DNA of 64,000 nucleotides from Ilyonectria destructans (lineage: Eukaryota; Ascomycota; Sordariomycetes; Hypocreales; Nectriaceae). Shown here piece by piece: positions 1 through 11,979 of this stretch. The notes beneath the pieces were generated by a model. That model ran no database searches. It had not been told where the DNA came from and was given only the letters and a program-made list of their open reading frames with translations. The stretch's first letter is position 1; every line of letters begins with the position of its first letter. The stretch is from positions 1,426,001-1,490,000 of the forward strand of contig JAHEWK010000010.1 of assembly GCA_020740775.1 (NCBI GenBank), read 5' to 3'. A program made the position numbers and the translations under genes.

Positions 1-3000
1 CTAGAGCACTGTATGTAGGCGGGCGCCTCAGCTAAGGTCTGGGATGCGATGCGATGGTACGGTATTAGCGCGACCTCTGTGATAACGACCGACCGACAAA
101 GGCGGAAGGAAAGGCAAACGGCCAGGGTGAAGTTCACACTAAGCGAAGCGTTTAGTTATGGCTTTATGCCACTCTCCTTCTGTCAAAGGGCCAAAGTCTC
201 ACACTCTGGCGGCCTGGTCCTGGTCCTGGCGGGGGGGCACTTGACGGCGCCGAGTCCGCACTGCTTGCTCTGGTCACTGGAACGCGACAGCGCTGTAAGG
301 AGAAGCAAGGAGAGGCCCTGTCTCTGGCGGACAGCACGGTTCTGATTCTGGCTCTGGTCTAGCCAATGCCGGGTCCAAAAAGACGACGACGGGGACACGA
401 GCAGTGTGTCTCTGACTGTCTGCGGGTGCCTCTGCGGAGGGTAGCGCCGGGGCCGGGGCCGGTCTTCGGGTCCAGCAGGGGGGCGAGGGGACGCCGCTGG
501 GTGGAGACTGTGGGTTGGTGGTTTTCGGCGGGCTCGTTGCAGTGCAGAAGCAAGAAGCAAATAAATAAATAAATAAAAAGTGCTCCTGTGAGACAAGATG
601 CACGCTGAGACGGACGTGGGGAGAGAGACACAGCAGCTGAGCTGAGGAGAGACTAGGGGGGGTTGGAGCTTGGGCTATCTTCTTGGCCTGAGACAGAAAT
701 GGTCAATCGGGGAAAGTCGACAGTGACCCCCACGGCTAGGAACTGAAGATGCTTCCGATGTCTCGGGTCGGCAATTTTTCGGTGGACAGGTGAGATGAGA
801 GAGGGGGGGAACTTGACTCGGGAGTTTGAGGGTGACGAGTCTGTGTCTGTCTGGAGGACGGGGATGGTCTGTCTAAGGTACAGTAGCTAAAGGTGCGTGG
901 TGTTGTGGGTGTGGGTGGGTGTTTTGTGTGTTGCAATCTTGTGGGAAGACGCAACGGCGGGTGAGAAATGAGGTAAGATGAGATGAGACTAGTAGATCTC
1001 GGTCTCGGTCGCAAATCTAAGATAGAAAGATAAAGAAAAGCAGTCCTAGTCCTATACTGACTGACTGACTGAGCTGAGCCGCGGCTAAAAGGGCAAGCCT
1101 GAGCAACCCTTGGAAACCTGTTAGTCTGATTCTCCGCAAACTACCTAAGAAGCACGAAAACAAAAAGTCCTCCGCAGTAGGTGGCAACAGCTCCGCCATT
1201 TATAGTCGGGCCCCGTCCAGTTTACGTTACTCAACGTCTCTCTCTCTCCATCTCAGCCTGACCGCACTCGCCGTGAAGTGCAAGACTAATTATGGACCGG
1301 CCCGCTCCCATCCCCAACCGACTCCCCACGGCCGCGGCTCTCGATTGTCCACGTCGATGTCTTTGTGTCCGCCTGTCTCACCTGGCTGGGCCTGTCTCAC
1401 CTGGGGAGCCTGCTAGCTCAACGCAAGCCAATGCACGAATACCAGCCGGTGGATGAGAAGCTCTAGTTGGTCCCAGCACAATGGGCCACCGCCACTGCCA
1501 ACGTCAACAAAAAAAATTGTCACAAACCAGTGGAGGACAGACAGGAGCGTGCAGCAAAATAACTGGAGCCCATTTTTGAGCGAAACATAGAAAAAAAATT
1601 ATCCAAGGCACAAGCACAGAAATACTACGGCGGCCGTTAAAAAGAAAAGGCCTCTCAAGCCCCGGCCGGGCCTTGGGCGGATCCATCCGGTGTCCGCCAA
1701 AGCCAGACCGGGGAGGGGCATGGAGCGTCAACACCAAATCGACCGAGTCGCCTCCTGCGGGCTTGGGCAGCAATGCTCCTCGCTTGTTTGTATTTACCCT
1801 TCGCTTCCCGCACAGCCCGAGTACGCACACGAGGCAAAAGCACGGCGAGGCGGGTACAAGAAAAAATTTGAACAGTAACCCGGAGCCGCGATTGGGAATC
1901 TGGTCGCCCGGGGCCTGGCTTATCAGAGCCGTGCCTGGGGCTTATGACTCCTTTCCCGCGTGGGTACTGCAGCTGTGCTGTGCGTTGGGCTCGGCGCTCT
2001 GCGGTAGTTGGCTGACAAGTACATGCCGGCCTACATGATCCAGCAGCGCCGGCGGCAGCTGAATGGCTGAATTCGCTCCGTTGTGAGACTTGGGGCGAGG
2101 TGTCGGTATGCTCTGGAGTGTGTGTGACTCTTCTGGGCAGAATTTGCCAGATGGCCAAGCCTGAGTTGGCAAGAGAACAGGAACCCAAAAGCGAAAACAC
2201 GAATTATCGGTGTGTAGTGTGTACGAGTGCATATACCAATGCTGTCCAGTTGTCTCGATTCGTCGTCCAACCAGTCAACAACTCGTGCCCAGTTTCTCTG
2301 ACCACCCTCATCTGGACATCAATGACCGGGGCAAACCTTAGTGGAGGGAGGTTGAAAATGATCCCCTTACCCAAGAGACTAAACAAGTACTTTAGGGTAC
2401 CGGTACCCAGTGTGTGGTACCGAGGCGTAGCCTAACGGCCAGATATCGTCATCCCGCATCTGATTCGTGCTACAGGGTAGCTGACGTGGGTATTTCACAT
2501 GGCATTTATGGCATCATTGCGTAGCACCAGTGATCGGGGTCGAATCGCGAGCCCTAGGGCTTATTCTGAGATAAGATTTATCGCAAAGAGAGGAAAAGAT
2601 GGCCATCGGATCGGCAAGGATGTGTATCATGACCCCGATATGGTTATGACAAACGGGTTGAATTTGTACTCCTTTTTCCGATCCATTTGGTACAAATCGG
2701 ATATGGCATCCATTGAGAAGCTAGAGAAGCACGACCAGAAGGCAAGGATAAATCACCTCATGTTGCCATAAAGATGATCTCATGGCTTTAGCTTTCCCGT
2801 CTCCCGGGCGTTGGACGTACATGTGGCTGCAGCAATTAAGCCGACTTGCACGTGAAAACGGGCAGGCTTGCGACTGAAACACAATGATCGACTTTATTCT
2901 TCCGAAAAAAACTCAATTCAGAAGCCTTAACCCGTGAGGTAGATTGAGAGTTCTCAAATATGATGATTGATCCAACACTAATTCATTTGCTTCGGACCGC

Positions 3001-3578
3001 GCGTGTGGTCCGGGAGCAACGCTTTGGGAGCACACAGTTCTAGACACCACCTGGAGAGTGAGATAGATCCTGGCTCACTGATGCAGACAGCCACAGAATC
3101 AGGTAAGCATCCCGGATCCGACCGTCCGTTAGATTCCGGGACGTGATTTCGTGCGCAAGCCCGGAATTATGTGATGCGACAATGCGGGGGGAGGTGTTGG
3201 GGTGATCCGGGAGGACAACCCATGACATTCGACACACGGCGCTGGCCAAGACGGCATGTGAGATATCAAGGATCTGATTCCATCAAAAGAAAATATTGGA
3301 TACCGAAGTACATGGCCAGCGTTTTTCCCAGCCGAAATACTCGCAGGACGGAGCAATTCCTGTGGTCCGGAGCGGAGACGACCCAGACGGGAGGGAGACG
3401 GGATGCCCCGCCATCCACTTTGGAGAGGTCGAGCCACAGTGGCTTGGCACTAATTAACCCGAGCTCTGAAACTCAATGACATCGTCCCCCACAGCCACAG
3501 CGCGTGCCAAACAATCAACACCAACATCCAACAACCCAACTTTGCCATTCTCACGCCTGGCGCATTCTTACACGCACA
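1..3578. other. Gene-free stretch at left edge
   Basis: No reading frame here looks like a protein: the open frames are short, overlapping, low in complexity and lack recognisable motifs. The stretch contains an AAAT tetranucleotide run near 559-578, a 14-bp perfect palindrome at 2395-2408, and a more A/T-rich segment around 2500-3000. The last few hundred bases probably serve as promoter and 5' leader of the CENP-Q-like gene. I see no tRNA or transposase. Confidence 0.6.
559..578. repeat. AAAT microsatellite
   Basis: About five copies of the tetranucleotide AAAT run through 559-578 in otherwise GC-rich sequence. It is a simple repeat with no visible coding role. Confidence 0.8.
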
Positions 3579-5438
3579 ATGGTAAGAGTTTATACTGTCC
3601 ACTGCAAATATGCACTCAGATCGCAAAGAATTAACACTCCCTCTTTAGGCGCCAGACCCAGAGCCCCCAAAGCGCAAACGCGGCCGGCCCTCAAACGCGT
3701 CCAAGACCGCCAGCGCGTCGCTTGACCACCCTGACGACTACGAAGCCGATGTCGAAGAACCACGCCCAAAGAAGCGAGGACGGCCCAAGAAGAGCCTTGA
3801 TGAGCCTGAGCCCGAGCCTGCGCCACCCGAGGAGGACAAGCCTCGACGCGGGCGTGGCCGGCCGTCACTGACAGCTGCCGCAAAGCCAACAAATGAACCG
3901 GAAGAGCCTGCGCCGCCCAAGCGGAAACGTGGCCGGCCGTCACTAGAGAAGCAACGGAAGGGGGGTGGAACAGAAGAACGACCTGACGACCAGGAACCCG
4001 AGGAGGCGGAGGATGCAGAGCGGGAAGCGCAGGAAGGGGAACAACCCGAAGAGACCCGGCCGCAACGCAAGCGAGGTCGCAAACGCGCGCAAGCAGAGAA
4101 ATCACAACCTGAAGCCGAACCTGAGCCAGAGGCCACCCCAGAGGAAGCACCCCGCAAAAAGCGAGGGCGCCGGGCCCAACCGGCACAGAAGCCCCCGCAG
4201 GAAGAGGAAGCAGAGGTGGAAGTGGAGGAGGAGGAGGGACAGCCGCTGCGAAAAAGGAGCCGTCGGTCACTGCGCGACATTCCCCACGAAGACGCCAATA
4301 ACAAGGGCAGCAAGGCCGGGAGGTCCAAGAAGGGCGGGAAGCAACCTGAAAGGGCCGACGACGCAGAGAACCAGGAGGAGAGCCAACCGAGGAAACGCGG
4401 TCGAACGTCAGGGGGGAGGAACTCGACAGGACAGAAAGACAAGCAAACTCGACCCCGTCGATCTCGAGGCGAGGAACAAGACCAGAAACCAGACCAAGAA
4501 CAACAAGAAGCCGCCCCTAAACCGAAAGGTCGTCGTCGTCGCTCCAGTCAAACCGCACCCCCCTCGGACGCCGACGACGACGCCCCCCCGTCGCCCCCAA
4601 AGCCTTACCTCCACGTCGCCTCGCAAACCCGTCGCATCCGCTCCTCGACCATCGCTGCCAAGTGGTCCCCCCTCTCGGGCGCCTCCATCCCCGCCGCCTC
4701 GGCCGTCCTCGCCGTCGCCCACCAGCCCATCCTCCAGCGCACCGCCGCCACGCGCCAGCGCCGCCAGCACGCCGAGGCCGCCCTGCACCTCGTCTCCCGC
4801 CGTGTCTCACGCAAGCTCGCCCGCGGCATGCCCTTTCCCCCGGCGTCCGTGGCCGGCGGCGGCAAGCCCGGCCGGCCCTTTGCGAACGCTGATGGTGGCC
4901 GCGCCGCCGAACTCGACTTTGAGAGCGTGCTCGATGGCCGTGCCGCCTTGGAGCGGCAGCTGGGGCCTGCGTTGCACGCCGTTGAGCTGTTGAGGCGCGA
5001 GCGAGCGAGGATGGAGCGTGAGCTGGAGCACGACTACGACGCGTTGCGGAAGCTTGAGAATAGCGCAAGGGCGCAGACGAGAGAGCGGAATGAGCTGTTG
5101 AAGAAAGCGCACGTTTTGGCACCGACATCACGACCGACGCCGCAGGAAGCTCGCGACCGATCCATCATCACGACCAGCGACTCCTCCGGCAACGTCTTCA
5201 AGGTAAACCACCTCCAACTCCCAAACACAACAATGCTAACCATATACCCCAGAACCTCGCCGACCCCGACCTCCAGCCCTTGGCACTGCAACTTGCCGGG
5301 CACGTTGATAGCATCCGCGGCAACCTCCAACAGGGAGACGGCATCACGCCGCAGTTGGCACGGACACGGGCGGCGCTGCAGGATGTGCTGATGCGATACC
5401 TAGACCAGGAGGCGTACGGGCAGGTGATCCTTGGATAG
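3579..5438 (+). CDS. AT-hook CENP-Q/Fta7-like kinetochore protein
   Basis: Predicted exons are 3579-3581, 3649-5202 and 5253-5438, giving 580 aa. The first exon is only the ATG, followed directly by a GTAAGA donor; the second intron has a CTAAC branch site. The N-terminal third is a string of AT-hook modules with KRGRP or GRGRP cores plus degenerate copies, separated by acidic Glu/Pro-rich linkers. The middle is Ala/Arg-rich. Residues about 436-491 form a strongly heptad-like coiled coil, followed by a short helical tail. This layout matches fungal CENP-Q (Fta7/Okp1) proteins, subunits of the inner-kinetochore CCAN/COMA complex that binds centromeric nucleosomes; the AT hooks would add minor-groove binding to A/T-rich DNA. 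The family call is inferred from architecture and the coiled-coil segment. A generic AT-hook chromatin protein is the alternative. Confidence 0.72.
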
Positions 5439-6100
5439 GCTGGGACGAGCAATGGCTATGAATTGTACGTGACGCGTTAACGATGGAATGAATAGAACAT
5501 CGGGACGGATGAAATGGAATAAATGGATATCAGGCATATTAGGATAATACCACAATCCCACAACGATCTCAGCTTGAATCAAGATCCTTTTCAAATTACA
5601 TGGCGGGAACCTAAGGTTCATTGTTTACCTCTACGTTTTACAAACACATCACAAGAGGCGTCACGTCAAAAGACATCGCAAGTCACACCAAGCCATCACC
5701 ATTTGAAAGGTATGTACACAGAAAAAGACATTTATAGATGATCAAATATTGAACCCAAGCCAATGACACGGAGGGATCCTGAGCGGAACCCTCCCCTTCG
5801 AATCACCGAACCCCACGTCTATCCATCAGAACGCGTTTTCCTTCACGCCGACCACGAGCCCCAGCAACAAAGAAGAAACAGGAGAATTGGCGCAAGTTAT
5901 GTAGTGTGGGCAAGACAGAACAAGATCATGATTCTCATTGAATTGAATTGGAGAAAGAAGCAGCAAAAAGATTGTCATACATCTAGGAGAGTAGTCTCCC
6001 CAAAACCCGAGGATCCTTCCTCCACTAGATTGCCCAACATAGCGCTTACTTAGCTGAGCTGTACAACGGCAAGGCATACACATGCGCCTTGGCTAGGCAT
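5439..6100. other. Convergent spacer
   Basis: A tail-to-tail spacer between the plus-strand CENP-Q-like gene and the minus-strand cell-wall gene. It is A/T-richer than the flanking coding DNA and should hold both 3' UTRs. No gene is seen. Confidence 0.6.
5518..5523 (+). terminator. Candidate poly(A) signal of the CENP-Q-like gene
   Basis: A canonical AATAAA lies 80 nt downstream of the stop at 5436-5438, a plausible 3'-end signal. Fungal poly(A) signals are loose, so this rests on position only. Confidence 0.4.
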
Positions 6101-7183
6101 TTATCGGACGAGACGGGCGAAGCCGGTGGGAGCGGCGTAGCCACCAGTGAAGGTGCTGTTGACGGGGTAGGGGACAACAGTGACGGTGGCCTCGAGGGTG
6201 GTGGTGAGGTCCTCATCGTCGCAGTAGTCCTCGTCATCCTCATCATCCTCATCATCGGCGGTGCTGGTCTCGGTGGTACCGTTGGAGCCCTCAGCGGTCT
6301 TGCTGCCCTCGGCGCCGACAGTGCCGGTGGAGTCTCCACCGACGGTGACGTAGATGGTAGAGGCAGGGGCGGTAACGGTCACAGTCTTGTCACCGCAGGC
6401 GCAGGTGCCCTCAGCGGTGCTATCGGGGACGGAAGAGCCGTTGGCACCGCTGTTGTCGCCGGCGGTAGCGGTAGCGGTGGAGTCGGCCTCGACGATGGTC
6501 TTGGTGACGGTGGCGGTCTTGGTGCCAGTGGTGGTGGTGGTGGGCTCAACGGAGGAGCCCTTGCCGTTGCTGCTACCCTCAGTGTTCTCAGCCTCGACCT
6601 CAGAGCAGGGGACGGTCACGGTGGTCTGGATGGTGCTGTGGATAGTGGTGGTGGTGACCTCAGCATCGGTACCGGTGCCGATGGTGAGGGTGACAACCTT
6701 GTCGGTGACGTAGTCGCTGACAATGGTGGTCAGCTTGGTGTTGTTCTCACCCGAGTTGTCGGAGTCGGTGACACCCGGGGCAGGGTAGCCGGTGCTGATG
6801 GGACCCAGGGAGGTGGTGAGAGGGGCGGTCAGAGTGTAAGCTCCGGTGATACCACCGGTCTGGGCCTTCTCAATGACGGAGGAAGAGATAGCGCCAGCCT
6901 CGGAGACGGGGCAGACAGTCTCGGTGAGAACGACGGTGTCGGTGACAACGACAACGGTCTTGTCGGTCTCGGGGAGCTGGTCGAGAGCGGTGGTCTGGTC
7001 CCGGGCAGGGCAGTTGGTGACGGTGGGAGCACAGCTGGTGATGGTGTGAACCTCAGTGGTGACAACGGTCAGGGTGGTCATGCCGTAGTCAGTGCCGTTG
7101 TCTCGTCGGTAGTGCATGTGTCGGGGGTAGGAGTAGGCGTTGGCCGCAGCGACCATGCCGAGAGTTGCAACAGCAGACTTCAT
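6101..7183 (-). CDS. Thr-rich secreted cell-wall-type protein
   Basis: A single uninterrupted 360-aa frame. It starts with a signal peptide (MKSAVATLGMVAAANA, likely cut before YSYPRH). The mature part is dominated by Thr/Val-rich repeats such as TVVTTEVHT, TKTIVEA and TVTVTAPAS, with several N-glycosylation sequons (NGT, NNT, NST) and a few paired Cys (SCAPTVTNCPA, CACG). Towards the C-terminus there is a very acidic run of Asp/Glu containing one Cys. I see no catalytic motif and no clear hydrophobic GPI tail. It looks like a heavily O-mannosylated wall or matrix protein of the kind common in filamentous ascomycetes; a specific function cannot be assigned. Codon use is strongly biased to C/G third positions, suggesting high expression. 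The start is well defined, because the signal peptide begins at the first Met. Confidence 0.8.
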   Translation of the reverse strand: MKSAVATLGMVAAANAYSYPRHMHYRRDNGTDYGMTTLTVVTTEVHTITSCAPTVTNCPARDQTTALDQLPETDKTVVVVTDTVVLTETVCPVSEAGAISSSVIEKAQTGGITGAYTLTAPLTTSLGPISTGYPAPGVTDSDNSGENNTKLTTIVSDYVTDKVVTLTIGTGTDAEVTTTTIHSTIQTTVTVPCSEVEAENTEGSSNGKGSSVEPTTTTTGTKTATVTKTIVEADSTATATAGDNSGANGSSVPDSTAEGTCACGDKTVTVTAPASTIYVTVGGDSTGTVGAEGSKTAEGSNGTTETSTADDEDDEDDEDYCDDEDLTTTLEATVTVVPYPVNSTFTGGYAAPTGFARLVR

Positions 7184-10100
7184 CTTGAATGTGTTTTGGG
7201 GGGAGTGCTTGGGGAGTCTTTTGAGAGTTTCGTCTATACGAGGAGTTTCGGGTAAAAGGTGTTGTAGAAGTCGATTCTACAGAGCAGCGAGCAGAACACA
7301 GTTTTGCTTCACTAAAGAATGGGAAAGTTGGAATGTGAGAAACGCTGGTTGCCGAAGGCTAGAATGCTCGAAGGATCGTAATGGCGAAGCCGGAAAGAAT
7401 GGAACAAGTCGCAAAGACTGAGTAAAAGAGAGTGTGAGTGTGATAGACAAGACTGGAGAGCAAGAGCCGGAGTCGAGGCAGACAGCGTTGGATATTAAGA
7501 GAAACCAGAGAAAAAGTGGCGTTGGGTCGGAGCGGGCTGGCGTTTTTAGACTGTTGGCCTCGACCTCAATCAGGATTAAGACTCCAGCAACCACAAACAC
7601 CGGACTGTGCCTTGATGCGCAAGAACCAGGATGCGGGATGCCATGGCCCACTGAGCACCCCCTTGGATTTCTGCAAGGGACGACATCCCGGGGGCCCTTA
7701 ATCAAGCGTGTGGCCGGCGACTCCACTGGGGCGCCTGGGGTGTCCCGCCGAGAGGATGCTTGTCGGCGTGCGTACGTGCGCTCTGCTCGTCTGCCATGGA
7801 TTCATGGATGGATGCCATGGATGCTGACGATGGATTTCCATGGGCCATGGGGTTGTCAGCTCGGCAGCGGGTGTGGTGCAGTGGGGCAGCTTAGCGGACG
7901 GGAGGGGCCCATCTAGGGACCGAGCAGACCCCGGGCATGGATGGTGAGACCATTCTTTTTCTCGCAGGTGCTGGTGAGGCCCGTGTTGGTAGCGGATCGT
8001 GGTGGATGAGTGGATGAGTGGATGGGTGGAGGTTGTCGATGAAGGACGTTGGAAGAAGGGGTTGGCTCCCGGGGTGGTGAGCAAGAAGGTGAGGGGCCCC
8101 TGGCGCTTAACCTAAACAGGCTTGGTTCAGGGGCCCGCGCCATGGGTGCGACTGGGGCTTGGGGGGCTGTGACGGGGGAGGCTTGGGGCTTTGGAAGCTG
8201 CCAGGACGCTTCTGTCTGACCATTTGCTAGTGGGTAGCTTCAGGCCTCAGCGCTCATCAGCAAAAGTACACCGTATCTAATTGTGTTGACGGCTCGCCAG
8301 GCCTCCAGTTCCCCAGGCCTCCAGCTCCCCCGAAGGGCCTTGTGCCTGTCATCGAGCCGAAATACGCAGTCGTATTACGGGTCGGCGGCGGTCAACGAGA
8401 TGTACACACAACCCGCGGCAGAGCATGCCGCCTTTACGAGTGATGCTGGCAAACGCCAAGCATCGCGTACGACGGCTGGGTACGAGGTACGGGAGAGAAT
8501 TTTCCATCCTTGGCAAGCCTCTGCTACGTCGTAGCACAACACACACGCATTGGGGGGCAAACGAGGGCATTGGGCAGTGCTGGGCGGGTACCTGCTTGCC
8601 CGCGCTGCCCTACAGGCTCACAGAGCAAAGAAGCATCGATCGACCGATGATGATAGGGCCTCTATGCCGCCTATGGTGACTGATCGCCACCGACATTCAC
8701 CAGTGGGAGCCGCCAATTGGCTGTTTCACGCAGCTTACTTGCTTTTGTGTTGCTTGATCCTCCAAACGCCCACTGGCAAAACCCGAAGCCAAGGGCGCCA
8801 GGGGCAAAGGTGTGAGCTCCTTAGCGCCACCACGTCACCTTTTATGCAGGTACCGCACAAAACCTGAGACGCCACGAGGGCCAATCGATGTGCATTCCAG
8901 CGCTCCCGAGCTCCCGAAGACGCCTGCAGCCCACAGCCACCTTTGTTTGATGGCTTGGGATATAAGCACGGGCGTCCCGCTCAGCGTCCAGCGCAGCGAG
9001 GAGAAGACGCAGCCAGGCGTTGAGGGACATCTGCGACCAGCAGTGTGTGATTGACCGCCGGCAGACCAGCACCCGAGTTTGAGGAAACAAAAATAAAGGC
9101 TTGTTGCTTACATGTGCATCGCATGTGCGATGTGGCCGCCAGCTGATTTGCCTGTTGGCCTGTTTGCCTCACTTCATGCTGTCTCGCTTGTACACTATTT
9201 TCTCACCTGTCGTATTCTGCCACCTCAATGCAAACCGCGTATTCACCGGGGTCGGTCGGTGAGCGTTGGGCCTCCAGCCATCCCATCCTTGGCACCGTAT
9301 TCCCTGGTCCAATGTTGGAACAATCTCGAAAATACTCACGTTGCCAAGCGTAAGGCAAGACCTTGTCCATGACCTTCTGTTCCATAGTAACGGTGCAACG
9401 TTGACTACAGGGCCACTACGATAATACCAGTCAAATGCCAGTCAAATGCCTGTTACTCGCTTGTCTAACTTCCGGTAGCTCAATCCATCCGGGCCTGCCA
9501 TATTGCCTCCATATTAACTCTCCGGGCCTGGACCCGACCGTGTGCACCCAACGGCCATCCTTCCGGGGTGATATCGGAAGCCGTGAACTGAGGTGAAGCC
9601 GCCATCATTTCGGCATGGCCAACGTGGTGACACTGATTCCACGGGGGGTTCGTGGCGTCCAGGATCCAGCAAACCGCAACACCGCCAAGAGCACTGCCTT
9701 CAACGCCATGATATTGCCGCGGTTGCAGGTAATCTGATATCTCATCGGCGCCATAGGACAGTGGGTCGGATCTACGTTTCCCATGCTGCGGCGGTCCGAG
9801 ACGGCGGGAGTAAGACGGGTCAGTTTTGATCTCCAAACCGAGTTTCAGTAAACGGCTGAGGGATGAATGCCAAAAATAACCTGAATCAATCGCGAAGATC
9901 TGAGGCTCGGAATTGGGATCCGGCCATTCGCAAGACTTGCCTGAGCCATACTATACTGCGAATGCGCCAGCCATCTCTAAATCCATGGATCCAACAATCT
10001 TAACCTTCAATGCTTATGCTGGTCGTGCTCTATCTCGATGATGAACACCACGGTTCACATTGGCCCCATTTGGCGCCGGCCCTCACCAAAGTCCTTTCGC

Positions 10101-11979
10101 CTCCAACAAATTCTTTCCATGGAACGGCGAACCGCTACTCCCGATCTTAGATGAGTCAGATCCCAACCAGCATCCACTCCGTCGTGCAACCGAAACCCTC
10201 GGCGCCGTCTGGTGGGCTGGTGCTCCTGGGGTAAATGCCTCTTTGGTCTTGCTGGCTCCGCCACTGCGGGCAGACAGGCTGCTAGAAGGTGATCGACGCG
10301 GACACCAGATACTGATGCGGCGCATGGCATTTGGCATTCGGGATCTGTCGTCATTTTTGGCTTTCGCAAGATTCGTCTCGTTCGTCTCATCACCTCATCA
10401 TCCCATCAGCGTACCGAGCACTATAATTCTCAACGCCATGTCCCGGCATATTGAAGCTGTCTATCCTCTACAGGCTGTGCACGCCGGCTATTCAAAGAGG
10501 GATGTCACTGATTGAATTGCTGGGGAGTTGCTGGATGGGGAAATCACCTTGCAGGGAGAGACCCCAAGGTTTGACACCTTCCTCTCGCCCCAACTTCTAG
10601 CCTTGCAGGTTTTTATCAAAATGGAAGGTACGGAAGTACTTTTTCCTTCCTCTAAGCAAGCTCTCCCCCTTCACTCATTTCGCTCGTCATTTCGTTCCGA
10701 CTGGTCAAACGCAGCCCATCACAACAACAATCACAGGCGCCCGCCACCAACTCGCGCATCATCCCATCCGTCGGCGTCCGGCAGGGCCGCTTCCCCCTTG
10801 AATCCGCCGGGCCCTGGCTGCTGCCCTGCCCTCGTCGTTTCAGCGTGAACCCTTGTCCTCGGCGTCTGTGCCTGTCGCAGAATAACGTCCTCGGCCCCAC
10901 TTGCAATACATAACCACACACACACACACACACACCAACATTTTTATGCTCGCAGCGACCACACTAACAAGCTTCGCGTTGTCAATCCCAATTTTGCTTG
11001 CCGACCTGGTCTTGGTCAATCTTCAAGGGCCTTGATGAGCTTGCCAAGCTTCCAAGCTCCACAACAACATGGCCCATTAACCAAATGATCTAGATCCTCA
11101 TCACCGCAAGTGCCAAAACGTGTACGTAGCCTTCTCGAAGGAGCACATAATTAACAGCGCAATTTGATGCTAGTTATACCCTTTAACGATGGAACCCGAC
11201 GTCTTAGATTTCGACTCATGATGCCGACCGCTTCATCTATTTAGATTGCCCGACCTGGAATCAAGTCCGTGGTCACAACTGCCGGTATTCGCTAGAGCTA
11301 CACGATAACGATGCTCCCTTACCATCTTTTCCCGGCCCACAACGCCCTCGCCCTGTTTCTTGTCCTCGATTGACGCGGCATAGAACTGGACGAATACCTT
11401 ACGTGTACCTTGGTCACATACCCACCCATTCCAGGATTGTCCCGCCATTTCATTTCACAGTCCCCTCCATCCAGCAGGAACGACACCGTATAGCCTGCCA
11501 AGCAATCCGCCTGAGCCGCCGTTCTCTCAACTGACAAGTACTCCGCGGCCAACGGGCTTCGTCTGAGCCACAACGGTGGTGATGTTCTCGCCGCGATGGT
11601 GGAGGTTGCGTAATCATACGAGATGCCCCAACTCTCCCGTAAACTCCACCTCGTACTTGCATACATGGCGACTTCGTCGTGCCACTATTCAAATCAAGCC
11701 TTCCGGTCACCGCTGGCAATCCTGGTTGGAATTCATCTCATCTGCAGTCCCCAGCTCGCTTTCGTTACAGATTGATTCTGCCAGCGAAGAAGCCGACCCG
11801 TCGGGTTCGTCTAATCCTTGATGGGATCACTACCACACCCACCTGCACTGACCAGGGATACCGACATTTAGACTCATCGCCCACCCCTGGCCATGATATC
11901 CGATCGAGCAAGTAACGAGATTGCCAATAGTCTGACATAGAGTGATGGCGTGGGTGTCCCCCGAATCTGAACCCATCGC
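7184..11979. other. 4.8-kb gene-free stretch
   Basis: This lies between the 5' end of the cell-wall gene and the 3' end of the RTP1-like gene. The longest open frames, for example 10060-10515 (+) and 9480-9836 (-), show no domain, signal peptide or convincing composition. The part next to 7183 is presumably the promoter of the cell-wall gene. A CA dinucleotide repeat lies at 10915-10935. Confidence 0.55.
10915..10935. repeat. CA dinucleotide microsatellite
   Basis: An uninterrupted run of about ten CA units at 10915-10935 in non-coding sequence. Confidence 0.85.

Noticed and set aside
2520..2560. tRNA-like B-box word (GGGTCGAATCG)
   Set aside because: No matching A box, acceptor stem or cloverleaf could be laid around it.
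2499..2771. 90-codon plus-strand frame in an A/T-richer segment
   Set aside because: Reads somewhat protein-like, but there is no homologous family I recognise, no intron-joined extension and no promoter evidence.
3965..4993. 342-codon plus-strand Arg/Pro-rich frame
   Set aside because: Out-of-frame reading of the AT-hook gene; the true frame shows regular AT hooks and a coiled coil.
6089..7255. 388-codon plus-strand Gly/Val-rich frame
   Set aside because: Antisense shadow of the Thr-rich secreted protein; the Gly/Val composition is what antisense Thr/Ala codons give.
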